This document shows positions 1-6,183 of a stretch of DNA of 6,183 nt, piece after piece (the first letter of the stretch is position 1; the number at the start of each line of letters is the position of its first letter). The notes under the pieces are model-generated. The model was not told the origin of the DNA. It made no database searches and was given only the letters and a program-made list of their open reading frames with translations. The stretch comes from Bryobacterales bacterium. GTDB lineage: Bacteria; Acidobacteriota; Terriglobia; Bryobacterales; Bryobacteraceae. The DNA is taken from contig JADYZL010000285.1 in NCBI GenBank assembly GCA_020853155.1, forward strand, positions 1-6,183. The letters are read 5' to 3'. The position numbers were made by a program, and so were the translations under genes.

Positions 1-2660
1 CATCGAGTTGGTCACGGCAGCAGGTTTCGTACCAAGGCCGCACGAACGTAATCGACCCCGCGCGCATCAGTCCGCTGGCAAAGGCTCTGTTTGCAATGAC
101 GCCCATGCCCACGCTTCCGGATGTGAATCCGCTGGTGGAGAACAATTGGTGGGGTCCCGTACCCAATAACACGCGGCAGTGGACTACTACCGCGCGCTTC
201 GATCATCGCTTCTCGGATAACGACAGTTTTTATGGCCGCTACACCCAGGGCAACCATGACAACTTCAAGGACTTCTATGGCTTGCCAACGCTGAATCGAG
301 TGGGAAATACAGTCAACAGCCTCATGCCCAACCGGAACCTGGCGCTGGCCCACACCCACACGTTCAGCCCCACTCTCTTCCACGAACTGGTGCTCTCGGT
401 CTCGCGGAGCAACCGCTTTGCCGGCACCGGAGAGCCCGGCGTCAAGTACGCCGATGAACTCGGTCTTCCGAACCCGTTCAATGCGGAAGGATGGCCCGGC
501 ATCTATAGTCTCGGCCCCAGCGGATATTACTACGAGACGGAGAACACGCAGCGGGCCGCCTTCACAAACTACGTGGCCGACAGCAACTTCACCAAGATCT
601 CCGGCAAGCACGAACTCCAGTTTGGCGGCCACTTCCGGTACGACCAGTTAAATTACATGCCGGAACAACAGCAGATTCAGGGCAACATCAATTTTGCCAC
701 CAACGCTACGGGCCTATATGATCCTGCTACCTCGCGAACCAACCCCCAGGTCACGCCTCTGACGGGCTACAACCTCGCCAATCTGTTTCTTGGGGCGGGG
801 AACTACAGGAACAACTTCGTTCGCGGCTTCTGGTACATGCGCACGAAGGAGTATTCCCTGTACCTCCAGGACAACTTCCGCGTTTCTCAACGGCTGACTC
901 TGAACCTCGGGCTTCGTTGGGAGTATTGGCCGCCGTATTCGGATAAGCGAGGCGTGATGACCTCCTTCGATCCCAAGACAAAGTCCGTCGTGCTCGGCAA
1001 CGAGTTGAGCGAGTTTTACCGGCTCGGCGCCACCTTGCCGGGAATCGTCGATTCGTATGAGGCGCTTGGCGCGAAGTTCATCAACTACAAGGAGGCCGGC
1101 CTGCCTCGCAACCTGATGAACGGAAATTGGAAGAACTTTGGCCCACGGATCGGCTTCGCCTACCGGCTCTCTGAAGGGGATTCCCCGATGGTGCTGCGCG
1201 GCGGCTTCCGCATCTCCTACTTCCCGGTTCCCACGGATACCTGGGGACGGCGGATGCGCATGAACATTCCGCTTACCGCACCGTTCATGAACAACGTGAA
1301 CCAAGCGGAAACCTCCCCGGACGGAATCCGGGAGTACGGCTTGCGCTCGGTTCCTGAGTTCATCGCGGGCCAAAACAGCAGAGACGCGGTGACCGCGAGC
1401 AACTTGAGTTCGCTGACTCGCGGCTCCGGGCTGGTGAGCTACTTCGACCCCAATCTGCCGGACAGCCGGCCGATGGATTGGAACCTGACCCTGGAGCGGA
1501 GCCTCTCCTCGAACACGGTGGTCAAGGCCAGCTACGTCGGCACACATACCGACCGGTTGGAGATGTACAACCGCTACAACGAGAATCCGACTCAATACGT
1601 TTGGTACACAACCACGGGTTTGCCACTGCCCACCGGCGCCTACGCCGGATCCGCGCAGCGGCCATTCGACCAGCAGGTCTACGGAACCATCGAGGAGTAC
1701 CAGAAGAACGGCTGGTCCAATTACCATGGGATGAAACTCGAGTTGGAGCGGCGCTACAACAATGGCGTTGCTTACCAGGTTTTCTACAACCTGGGCAATG
1801 CAATGACCGCGGGCGGCAGAAGCTACAATGCGGTCGTGTATGGAACGAACCAGTTTCTCCCCGGCGCCGTGCCGGCGGACTTTGACGAGCGCGCGCGGTT
1901 CCTGAACTACCAGCGCGATATCACAGTTCCGAAGCATCGTTTGAGCTGGAACTGGCTGGTGGATCTCCCCTTCGGCCGAGGCAAGAAGATCGGCGGCAAC
2001 GCGGGGGCCATCGCCGACAAGTTCATCGGCGGCTGGCAGATCGCCGGAATGGGAACCCTGCGGAGCAACTATTGGGCACTGCCGACCAATATCTACCCAA
2101 ATGGCAGCGCGGTGGAGCTGTATGGAGAGAAGTACAAAATTCAGGATTGCCGTAGCGGCACTTGCTATCCCGGCTACCTCTATTGGAACGGGTACATTCC
2201 CGCCAACCGTATCAACAGCACCGATGCGAACGGCAAACCGAACGGCGTGATGGGGGTTCCGGACAACTACAAACCGGCCGGTTCTCCGATGATTCCGTGG
2301 GGCAGCACATCCCTGCCGGCGAACGCTCCAGCAAACACCGACGTTTCCCGGTATTGGGACACGAACACCGTCTGGGTACCGCTGAAAAACGGATCTGTCC
2401 AGCGGACGACCTACGACAACTATCTGCATCCCTGGCGGCAGCAGTACTTCACTGGGCCGCGCACGTGGGATGTGGATGCAACGATCATGAAGAACATCTC
2501 ACTGACGGAGACCATGCGCCTTCGCTTCCAGGCGGATTTCTTCAACGTGTTCAATCACCCGAATAATCCGACCAGCGTGGGTGGCGATGGCATCCTTTCC
2601 ACCCGCACGAGCGGAAACAGCGCGCGGGAATTGCAACTCAGCTTGCGTTTGCTCTGGTAA
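1..2660 (+). CDS. TonB-dependent outer-membrane receptor, Oar-like, 3' part (5' end outside window)
   Basis: The reading frame is open from base 3 with no start needed in the window, giving 885 codons to a TAA at 2658-2660. An ATG at 96 is internal: the preceding codons read NVIDPARISPLAKALF, a stretch usual in the middle of acidobacterial receptors. These proteins carry an N-terminal carboxypeptidase-regulatory-like domain and a plug, then a 22-strand barrel; only the barrel part is visible, so several hundred N-terminal residues are probably missing. Barrel signatures include FDHRFSDNDSFYGRYT (about 198-245), YLQDNFRVSQRLTLNLGLRWEYW (about 861-930), DWNLTLERSLSSNTVVKASYVGTH (about 1476-1547), LPFGRGKK (about 1965-1988) and RFQADFFNVFNHPN (about 2520-2565). 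The last residues, LQLSLRLLW, alternate and end in an aromatic, the signal for outer-membrane insertion. Family role: uptake of a large substrate across the outer membrane, driven by TonB-ExbBD. The substrate is unknown. It converges on the minus-strand operon and is not co-transcribed with it. Confidence 0.9.
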   Translation, partial: SSWSRQQVSYQGRTNVIDPARISPLAKALFAMTPMPTLPDVNPLVENNWWGPVPNNTRQWTTTARFDHRFSDNDSFYGRYTQGNHDNFKDFYGLPTLNRVGNTVNSLMPNRNLALAHTHTFSPTLFHELVLSVSRSNRFAGTGEPGVKYADELGLPNPFNAEGWPGIYSLGPSGYYYETENTQRAAFTNYVADSNFTKISGKHELQFGGHFRYDQLNYMPEQQQIQGNINFATNATGLYDPATSRTNPQVTPLTGYNLANLFLGAGNYRNNFVRGFWYMRTKEYSLYLQDNFRVSQRLTLNLGLRWEYWPPYSDKRGVMTSFDPKTKSVVLGNELSEFYRLGATLPGIVDSYEALGAKFINYKEAGLPRNLMNGNWKNFGPRIGFAYRLSEGDSPMVLRGGFRISYFPVPTDTWGRRMRMNIPLTAPFMNNVNQAETSPDGIREYGLRSVPEFIAGQNSRDAVTASNLSSLTRGSGLVSYFDPNLPDSRPMDWNLTLERSLSSNTVVKASYVGTHTDRLEMYNRYNENPTQYVWYTTTGLPLPTGAYAGSAQRPFDQQVYGTIEEYQKNGWSNYHGMKLELERRYNNGVAYQVFYNLGNAMTAGGRSYNAVVYGTNQFLPGAVPADFDERARFLNYQRDITVPKHRLSWNWLVDLPFGRGKKIGGNAGAIADKFIGGWQIAGMGTLRSNYWALPTNIYPNGSAVELYGEKYKIQDCRSGTCYPGYLYWNGYIPANRINSTDANGKPNGVMGVPDNYKPAGSPMIPWGSTSLPANAPANTDVSRYWDTNTVWVPLKNGSVQRTTYDNYLHPWRQQYFTGPRTWDVDATIMKNISLTETMRLRFQADFFNVFNHPNNPTSVGGDGILSTRTSGNSARELQLSLRLLW

Positions 2661-2702
2661 GCGGCTATCCAGCCTCTGAACGGCATTCGTAATGTACACT
2701 CC

Positions 2703-2755
2703 GTTCGCGGAACCCCCGGTGTTTCAAACAAGCCGTGGGTTCCGCGAACTTTTTT
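2703..2755 (+). terminator. Rho-independent terminator of the receptor gene
   Basis: The left arm GTTCGCGGAACCC (2703-2715) and the right arm GGGTTCCGCGAAC (2737-2749) are perfect 13-bp complements, followed directly by six T (2750-2755). Inside the stem, after one C/T mismatch, CGG (2717-2719) pairs with CCG (2733-2735), and TGTT (2720-2723) can pair with AACA (2727-2730), so the hairpin is almost fully paired. It begins 42 bases after the receptor stop codon. The minus-strand operon ends just beyond it (stop at 2770-2768), but no T run follows the hairpin in that direction, so it is a standard terminator only for the plus strand. This hairpin is the only structure seen in the 107-base gap 2661-2767. 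Confidence 0.92.
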
Positions 2756-2767
2756 CACGATGGATCC

Positions 2768-4564
2768 CTACACTTCAGCCGGCTGGCCTTCCGACCCTTT
2801 CCCGATCCTCCGCGCCATCGCATCCACCGTTGAGATGCCGCTGCACACCAGAGTCTCCGGGCCGACACCGAAGGCGGCGCTCACCTGCGTGAGCAGGGTT
2901 GCGGCCAGCAGGGAGTCTCCTCCCAACTGAACGAAGTCATCCTCGACGCCCACACGCTCCAGGTTCAGCACGGTGGCCCAAATCTGGGCCAGTTGCACCT
3001 CGAGCGCGTTGCGAGGAGCCGCATAGGGAGTTGCCGGCTTGAGTGCCTGCCCTGCTTTGTCGAACAGCCCGAGTTGTTCGGCAAGCCCGATGCGTTGGAG
3101 TTTCCCTGTGGGCCCCTTGGGAATCTCATCCACGATGAGAATGCGGCTGGGCGCCTTGAACGCCGCAAGGCGAGTGACGGCAAAGTCCCTCAGTTCGGCG
3201 GGCGACGCAACGATGCCGGGGCGTAAGACGACCGCTGCGGCTACATCCTGCCCCAGCGAGGTGTGCGGCACCGCGAACGCGACGGCCAAGGCGACCGCCG
3301 GATGTTCGAGCAGGCAGTTGTCGATTTCCTTGGGAGCGATCTTCTCGCCGCCGCGGTTGATGATCTCTTTGAGGCGTCCTGTCAGGAAGAGATACCCATC
3401 CTGGTCGAGATAGCCAAGGTCGCCCGTGCGGAACCATCCATGCGTGAACGCTTGCGCGTTGGCGGAGTCATTGCTTTCGTAACCCGCCGTGACGTTCGCA
3501 CCCCGGATGACGACTTCGCCCTCCTGACCGGAGGGGAGTAAATCGCCATCTCCGTCCATGATGGCTACTTCCGGCCCTGCAGCCATGCCGACGGAGTTCG
3601 GTTTCCTCTGCCTGGGTGGCAGTGGATTCGACGCCATCTGGTGAGAGGCCTCCGTCATACCGTAGGCTTCCACCACGGGCACGCCAAAGCAGTTCTCCAG
3701 TTCCATCATCACGGCGGGCGGCAGCGCGGCCGAGGAGGAACGAATCAAGCGCAAGCTCGACCTCGCGGAGCGCTTTCCCTCCGCTCGCGATGCGCTCAAT
3801 ACGGCTTGATGGATGGTAGGAACGGCCGAATACCAGGTGGGCTGGAACTCGTCGAGCCAAGGGAAGAAACGGCCCGCTTCAAAGCGCGGCACAGCCACCA
3901 CGGAAGCCCCCGCGCTCAACGAAGCCAGCAGCGCCGCCACGAGGCCATGAATATGGAAGAGCGGCATCACGTTCAGGCAGCGGTCCGACGGCTGCAACTG
4001 CAGAGCGGTGGCTACATTGCAGGCTGAATGGCAAAGATTCGCATGAGTAAGGGGAACCAGTTTGGGGCGGGAAGTGGTGCCGGAGGTGTGGAGCACCAGC
4101 GCCTCGTCCGCGGGCGCTGCGGCCCGGCCAACAGCTCGCCCTGGGGAGCGCAGTTCGCCGAGTTCGAGGATGGGGATTCCGAGCGTGCGCGCCGCCTCCC
4201 GGCACGGATGGTTGCCTTCCGGGGCAATAAGCACTTTGGCGTTGAGATCGGAAAGGTAGAAGTCGAATTCCTTCTCCCGATACGCCGGATTCAGAGGCGC
4301 TGCTGTCGCCACGGAAGCAACTCCGAGGAAGGACAACGCCATATCGAAGGCATCCGGTTGAACGACTGCCACGCGGTCGCCAGAAGCGAGGCCTCGCGCG
4401 AAAAGATGCCCGGCGATACCGAGCGTCTCCTGCCGAAGCTGCCGGTAGCTCAGCGATGGAGAGCCCGGCGCCGTCAAGGCGATCGCATTCGGGCTTAACT
4501 GCGCCTGCCGCGTCAGAATACCGCCGATCGAGAGAATTCGTTCCATATCCACGTTAGTACCCAT
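2768..4564 (-). CDS. Acyl-adenylating enzyme (AAE3/Pcs60-like) fused to a C-terminal phosphopantetheine carrier domain
   Basis: This 598-residue protein should activate a carboxylic acid with ATP and pass the acyl group to a thiol. All core motifs of the ANL superfamily are present: LHTSGTTSRPK (158-168, phosphate loop), YGMTEA (301-306), WFRTGDLGYLD (377-387), GRLKEIINRGGEKI (396-409, hinge) and PKGPTGKLQR (482-491, with the catalytic lysine K488). MPLFHIHGL, TWYSAVPTIHQ, IRSSSAALPP and HQMASNPLP resemble the plant AAE3/yeast Pcs60 branch, whose known members make oxalyl-CoA. After a linker near 500-515, residues 516-590 form a carrier domain with LGGDSL (547-552); S551 would take the phosphopantetheine arm. 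No condensation, reductase or thioesterase domain follows. The ATG at 4564 overlaps the previous gene by 11 bp and has AGGGAG just upstream; the later ATG at 4546 has no visible ribosome site. The domain calls are secure; the substrate, and whether the acceptor is CoA or the fused carrier, are not known. Confidence 0.9.
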   Translation of the reverse strand: MGTNVDMERILSIGGILTRQAQLSPNAIALTAPGSPSLSYRQLRQETLGIAGHLFARGLASGDRVAVVQPDAFDMALSFLGVASVATAAPLNPAYREKEFDFYLSDLNAKVLIAPEGNHPCREAARTLGIPILELGELRSPGRAVGRAAAPADEALVLHTSGTTSRPKLVPLTHANLCHSACNVATALQLQPSDRCLNVMPLFHIHGLVAALLASLSAGASVVAVPRFEAGRFFPWLDEFQPTWYSAVPTIHQAVLSASRAEGKRSARSSLRLIRSSSAALPPAVMMELENCFGVPVVEAYGMTEASHQMASNPLPPRQRKPNSVGMAAGPEVAIMDGDGDLLPSGQEGEVVIRGANVTAGYESNDSANAQAFTHGWFRTGDLGYLDQDGYLFLTGRLKEIINRGGEKIAPKEIDNCLLEHPAVALAVAFAVPHTSLGQDVAAAVVLRPGIVASPAELRDFAVTRLAAFKAPSRILIVDEIPKGPTGKLQRIGLAEQLGLFDKAGQALKPATPYAAPRNALEVQLAQIWATVLNLERVGVEDDFVQLGGDSLLAATLLTQVSAAFGVGPETLVCSGISTVDAMARRIGKGSEGQPAEV

Positions 4565-5195
4565 CCACTCCCTGCTTCACGACCACGGCGGGAGAACCGG
4601 CAACCATCACATTCGGCGGCACCTCCCGCGTCACTACGGCACCAGCAGCCACCACGGCCCCCTGGCCGATGCGCATGGAATCCACAATCACCGATCCCAT
4701 CCCGATATAACTGCCAGATCCAATCGAGCAGGCGCCGGCGATGTTTGCCCCCGGCCCGACTGTGATGCCATCGCCCAACTCCGTATGGTGGCCGATTAAG
4801 GCGCCACGGTTCACCAGCACGTGCGCCCCGAGCACCGTGTACGCGCTTACGACGACACCCGGCCAAATGAGCGTGCCAGGCCCGGCGCTGCTCTTGCTTG
4901 AGAATCTCGCCGCTGGATGGATGAGGGTGGCGAAGCGCATTCCCGCGGCCTTCGCCTGGTCGATGAAGCCACGCCTTGTGGTGCTGCCGAAGGCACATAC
5001 GGCCCAATGCGTGTTCGCCATCGACGCGAGATCATCCACCCAGTGCACGGGCAAACCTTCGAGAGGTTCCCGGCAGCGCTCCGGATCGGTGTTTTCGACG
5101 AACCCGGCGAGGTGGAAGCCATCGATCTCCGAGACGATGTCGGCAACTTCAAGCGCGAACCTCCGCGCGCCGAGAATCAAGAGCGGTTCGGACAA
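4554..5195 (-). CDS. NeuD/PglD-family sugar O- or N-acyltransferase (left-handed beta-helix)
   Basis: This 213-residue protein has the usual length and two-domain plan of the NeuD/PglD family. Residues 1 to about 85 form a Rossmann-like N-terminal domain that in PglD binds the nucleotide-sugar (LLILGARRFALEVADIVSEI). Residues about 95-205 form hexapeptide repeats of a left-handed beta-helix, such as IGHHTELGDGITVGPGANIAG and IGSGSYIGMGSVI, ending in the typical closing segment VPPNVMVAGSPA. H136, in the segment NRGALIGHH, falls where PglD has its catalytic histidine. Members transfer acetyl from acetyl-CoA to sugar amino or hydroxyl groups, commonly as trimers in the cytoplasm. Two departures stand out: the glycine-rich loop, usually GAGG, reads GARR, and the acidic residue usually after the histidine is H137. 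The start is TTG at 5195-5193, supported by a strong ribosome site and by the family's N-terminus; no later start would keep the first strand. It overlaps the glycosyltransferase by 47 bp. Exact donor and acceptor are unknown. Confidence 0.88.
   Translation of the reverse strand: MSEPLLILGARRFALEVADIVSEIDGFHLAGFVENTDPERCREPLEGLPVHWVDDLASMANTHWAVCAFGSTTRRGFIDQAKAAGMRFATLIHPAARFSSKSSAGPGTLIWPGVVVSAYTVLGAHVLVNRGALIGHHTELGDGITVGPGANIAGACSIGSGSYIGMGSVIVDSMRIGQGAVVAAGAVVTREVPPNVMVAGSPAVVVKQGVDGY
4568..4573 (-). promoter_or_regulatory. Ribosome binding site of the adenylation-carrier gene
   Basis: Read on the minus strand, AGGGAG lies three bases before the ATG at 4564-4562, inside the last codons of the acyltransferase gene. 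The spacing is shorter than usual. The alternative ATG at 4546-4544 has no comparable site nearby, so this site favours the 4564 start and translational coupling. Confidence 0.55.
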
Positions 5196-6177
5196 GGTTC
5201 CCCCTTTCCCCGCGCTGCGCGGCGGCGATCTCCAGAATCCGGTGTAGGGATCGCTCCATCGTGAATGTCTCGCGCGCCGCGCGATGCCCTTCCTCGACGA
5301 TCGGAGACCGTGCCTCCTCGTCGTCCAGATAGCGGGAAATCAGCCCTGGAATTTCATCGAGACCGCCCATCACGAAATGCTTGCCGGGAACGTAGGGATC
5401 CGATCTGTAGATCGGTTCCGAAACAACCAGGGCTTTGTTGGCCAGGCCCATCAGGATGCGGATTCCCGAATATTCACCCGCAGTTCGCGGCAGATTCAAG
5501 AGGATCTTCGCGCGATTGATCAGCATCGTACGGGATTCTCCCCAATAGGCGGGGTTGTTCCAGTCACCCAATGCCGTGACGTTGACACCTTGATGACGGA
5601 GCGACTTGAGAATCCGATTGCGGCGCGGGACGTCGATCGACCCCAGGAAGAGCACATCCATGTCCCGCGTCAATGCGAGATCGCGCCCCATCTGAGGCAG
5701 CCAGCCCACCGGGACGAAGTGCGATGAGATCCCCCGCTCGGCAAGAAACTCCTGGCGGCCCGGAGCGGAAACCACGAGCACATCGGGGATGCTTTGCCGA
5801 TGCAGGCGGCGAAGTGTAAACCAATTCGTATAGACGTCCGTGGCGCGTGGATCCCGGAGAGCAATCTTGGCGATCTCGCGCAAATGCAGCATGGGCTTGG
5901 GGAGGCCCGCCGCGCTTGGGGGAGGCAAGGGCTCCATGTGCCAGATCAGGACGAGCGGCCGCCGCTCGACGGGCGTTCGAAGGAGATGACGGCAAACCTT
6001 TGGGAAGAACGCGGCGTTGCCGTGCAGCCAGATCGCACCGTCTCGATCTGGCACGTTCGCCGGGATGTCGCCGCTGATTCGGAAGCGCCCTGCGGGAAGG
6101 GACAGGCGATGCTGCAAGTACTCCGCCACCGCGGCGCCCGCGGGTTCACGCCGGATGAAGGTGAAGACCTCGTTCAC
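5149..6177 (-). CDS. CgeB-like family 1 glycosyltransferase
   Basis: This protein of 342 residues looks like a GT-B glycosyltransferase of the CgeB/Glyco_trans_1_2 type. The N-terminal half is variable. The second half has the family's order of signatures: VPVGWLPQM (155-163), DVLFLGSIDVPRRNRIL (174-190), an LGDW turn (203-206), INRAKILLNLPR (220-231), then GIRILMGLANKALVVSEP (238-255) in the donor-binding region, followed by PGKHFVMGGLDEIPGLISRYL (264-284) and EEGHRAARETFTMERSLHRIL (295-315). It should transfer a sugar from a nucleotide-sugar in the cytoplasm; donor and acceptor cannot be told. The start taken is GTG at 6177-6175. The frame stays open to the window edge (two more codons), so an earlier start is possible. 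GTGA at 6177-6174 would also allow a 4-base overlap with an upstream stop. The last 15 codons and the TGA overlap the acyltransferase. It is the first gene of the operon visible here. Confidence 0.82.
   Translation of the reverse strand: MNEVFTFIRREPAGAAVAEYLQHRLSLPAGRFRISGDIPANVPDRDGAIWLHGNAAFFPKVCRHLLRTPVERRPLVLIWHMEPLPPPSAAGLPKPMLHLREIAKIALRDPRATDVYTNWFTLRRLHRQSIPDVLVVSAPGRQEFLAERGISSHFVPVGWLPQMGRDLALTRDMDVLFLGSIDVPRRNRILKSLRHQGVNVTALGDWNNPAYWGESRTMLINRAKILLNLPRTAGEYSGIRILMGLANKALVVSEPIYRSDPYVPGKHFVMGGLDEIPGLISRYLDDEEARSPIVEEGHRAARETFTMERSLHRILEIAAAQRGERGNLVRTALDSRRAEVRA
5200..5211 (-). promoter_or_regulatory. Ribosome binding site that decides the TTG start of the acyltransferase
   Basis: Read on the minus strand, the sequence is GGGGAAAGGGGG followed by AACC and then TTG (5195-5193). 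The AAAGGGGG block is a good Shine-Dalgarno match at a workable distance. It lies inside the end of the glycosyltransferase coding region, so the acyltransferase can be translated from the same message with its own ribosome site. Confidence 0.7.
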
Positions 6178-6183
6178 TGACGA

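Noticed and set aside
96..98. ATG at 96 as the start of the receptor gene
   Set aside because: The same frame is open and family-like back to base 3, and the plug and N-terminal domains would be missing.
12..632. Antisense open frame of 206 codons at the left end
   Set aside because: It is a shadow of the receptor frame, with no recognisable domain.
714..2429. Antisense open frame of 571 codons inside the receptor gene
   Set aside because: Its translation matches no family I recognise and has a composition driven by high GC in the opposite codon positions, while the plus strand encodes an unmistakable receptor throughout.
3641..4498. Plus-strand open frames opposite the adenylation gene (for example 3641-4027 and 4028-4498)
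   Set aside because: The minus strand has continuous, motif-rich coding here; the plus-strand products are arginine-rich and low in information.
2768..4564. Calling the ligase an oxalyl-CoA synthetase outright
   Set aside because: The likeness to AAE3/Pcs60 is in shared segments read by eye; the fused carrier domain and the sugar-related neighbours make substrate transfer by name unsafe.
4513..5007. Second minus-strand frame of 164 codons overlapping the acyltransferase
   Set aside because: It is an out-of-frame reading of the hexapeptide-repeat region, rich in Gly, Arg and Trp, without family likeness.
5149..5195. The 47-bp overlap as a sign of a frameshift or a split fusion gene
   Set aside because: Both proteins have complete family-like ends, and the downstream gene has its own ribosome site, so two separate genes are the simpler reading.

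Overview
The window reads as part of a high-GC chromosome, most likely from an acidobacterium of the Solibacter/Bryobacter type. The main reason is the plus-strand gene, which has the sequence style of the very large SusD-independent TonB-dependent receptor families that are abundant in that group. This is a judgement from recognised sequence style, not a database result. The GTG and TTG starts, tight gene overlaps and many long antisense shadow frames fit a GC-rich genome.

Layout: positions 1-2660 (+) hold the C-terminal 885 codons of a TonB-dependent outer-membrane receptor whose start lies before the window. It is followed by a strong intrinsic terminator (13-bp perfect stem, then six T) at 2703-2755. 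The rest of the window is one minus-strand operon converging on that terminator. In order of transcription it holds a CgeB-like glycosyltransferase (6177-5149), a NeuD/PglD-type left-handed beta-helix acyltransferase with an N-terminal Rossmann-like domain (5195-4554, TTG start), and an acyl-adenylating enzyme fused to a C-terminal phosphopantetheine carrier domain (4564-2768). The genes overlap by 47 and 11 bp, so they are probably translationally coupled. The operon promoter and any earlier genes lie to the right of the window.

How the genes may work together (inference): the adenylating enzyme would activate a carboxylic acid and load it on its own carrier arm. The beta-helix acyltransferase would move an acyl group to a sugar, and the glycosyltransferase would build that sugar into a surface glycan or glycolipid. 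The adenylation domain most resembles the AAE3/Pcs60 (oxalyl-CoA synthetase-like) branch, normally a stand-alone CoA ligase, which makes its fusion to a carrier domain the most interesting single feature here. There is no sign of CRISPR, tRNA, rRNA, insertion sequence or phage genes. No stretch longer than about 110 bases lacks a gene.
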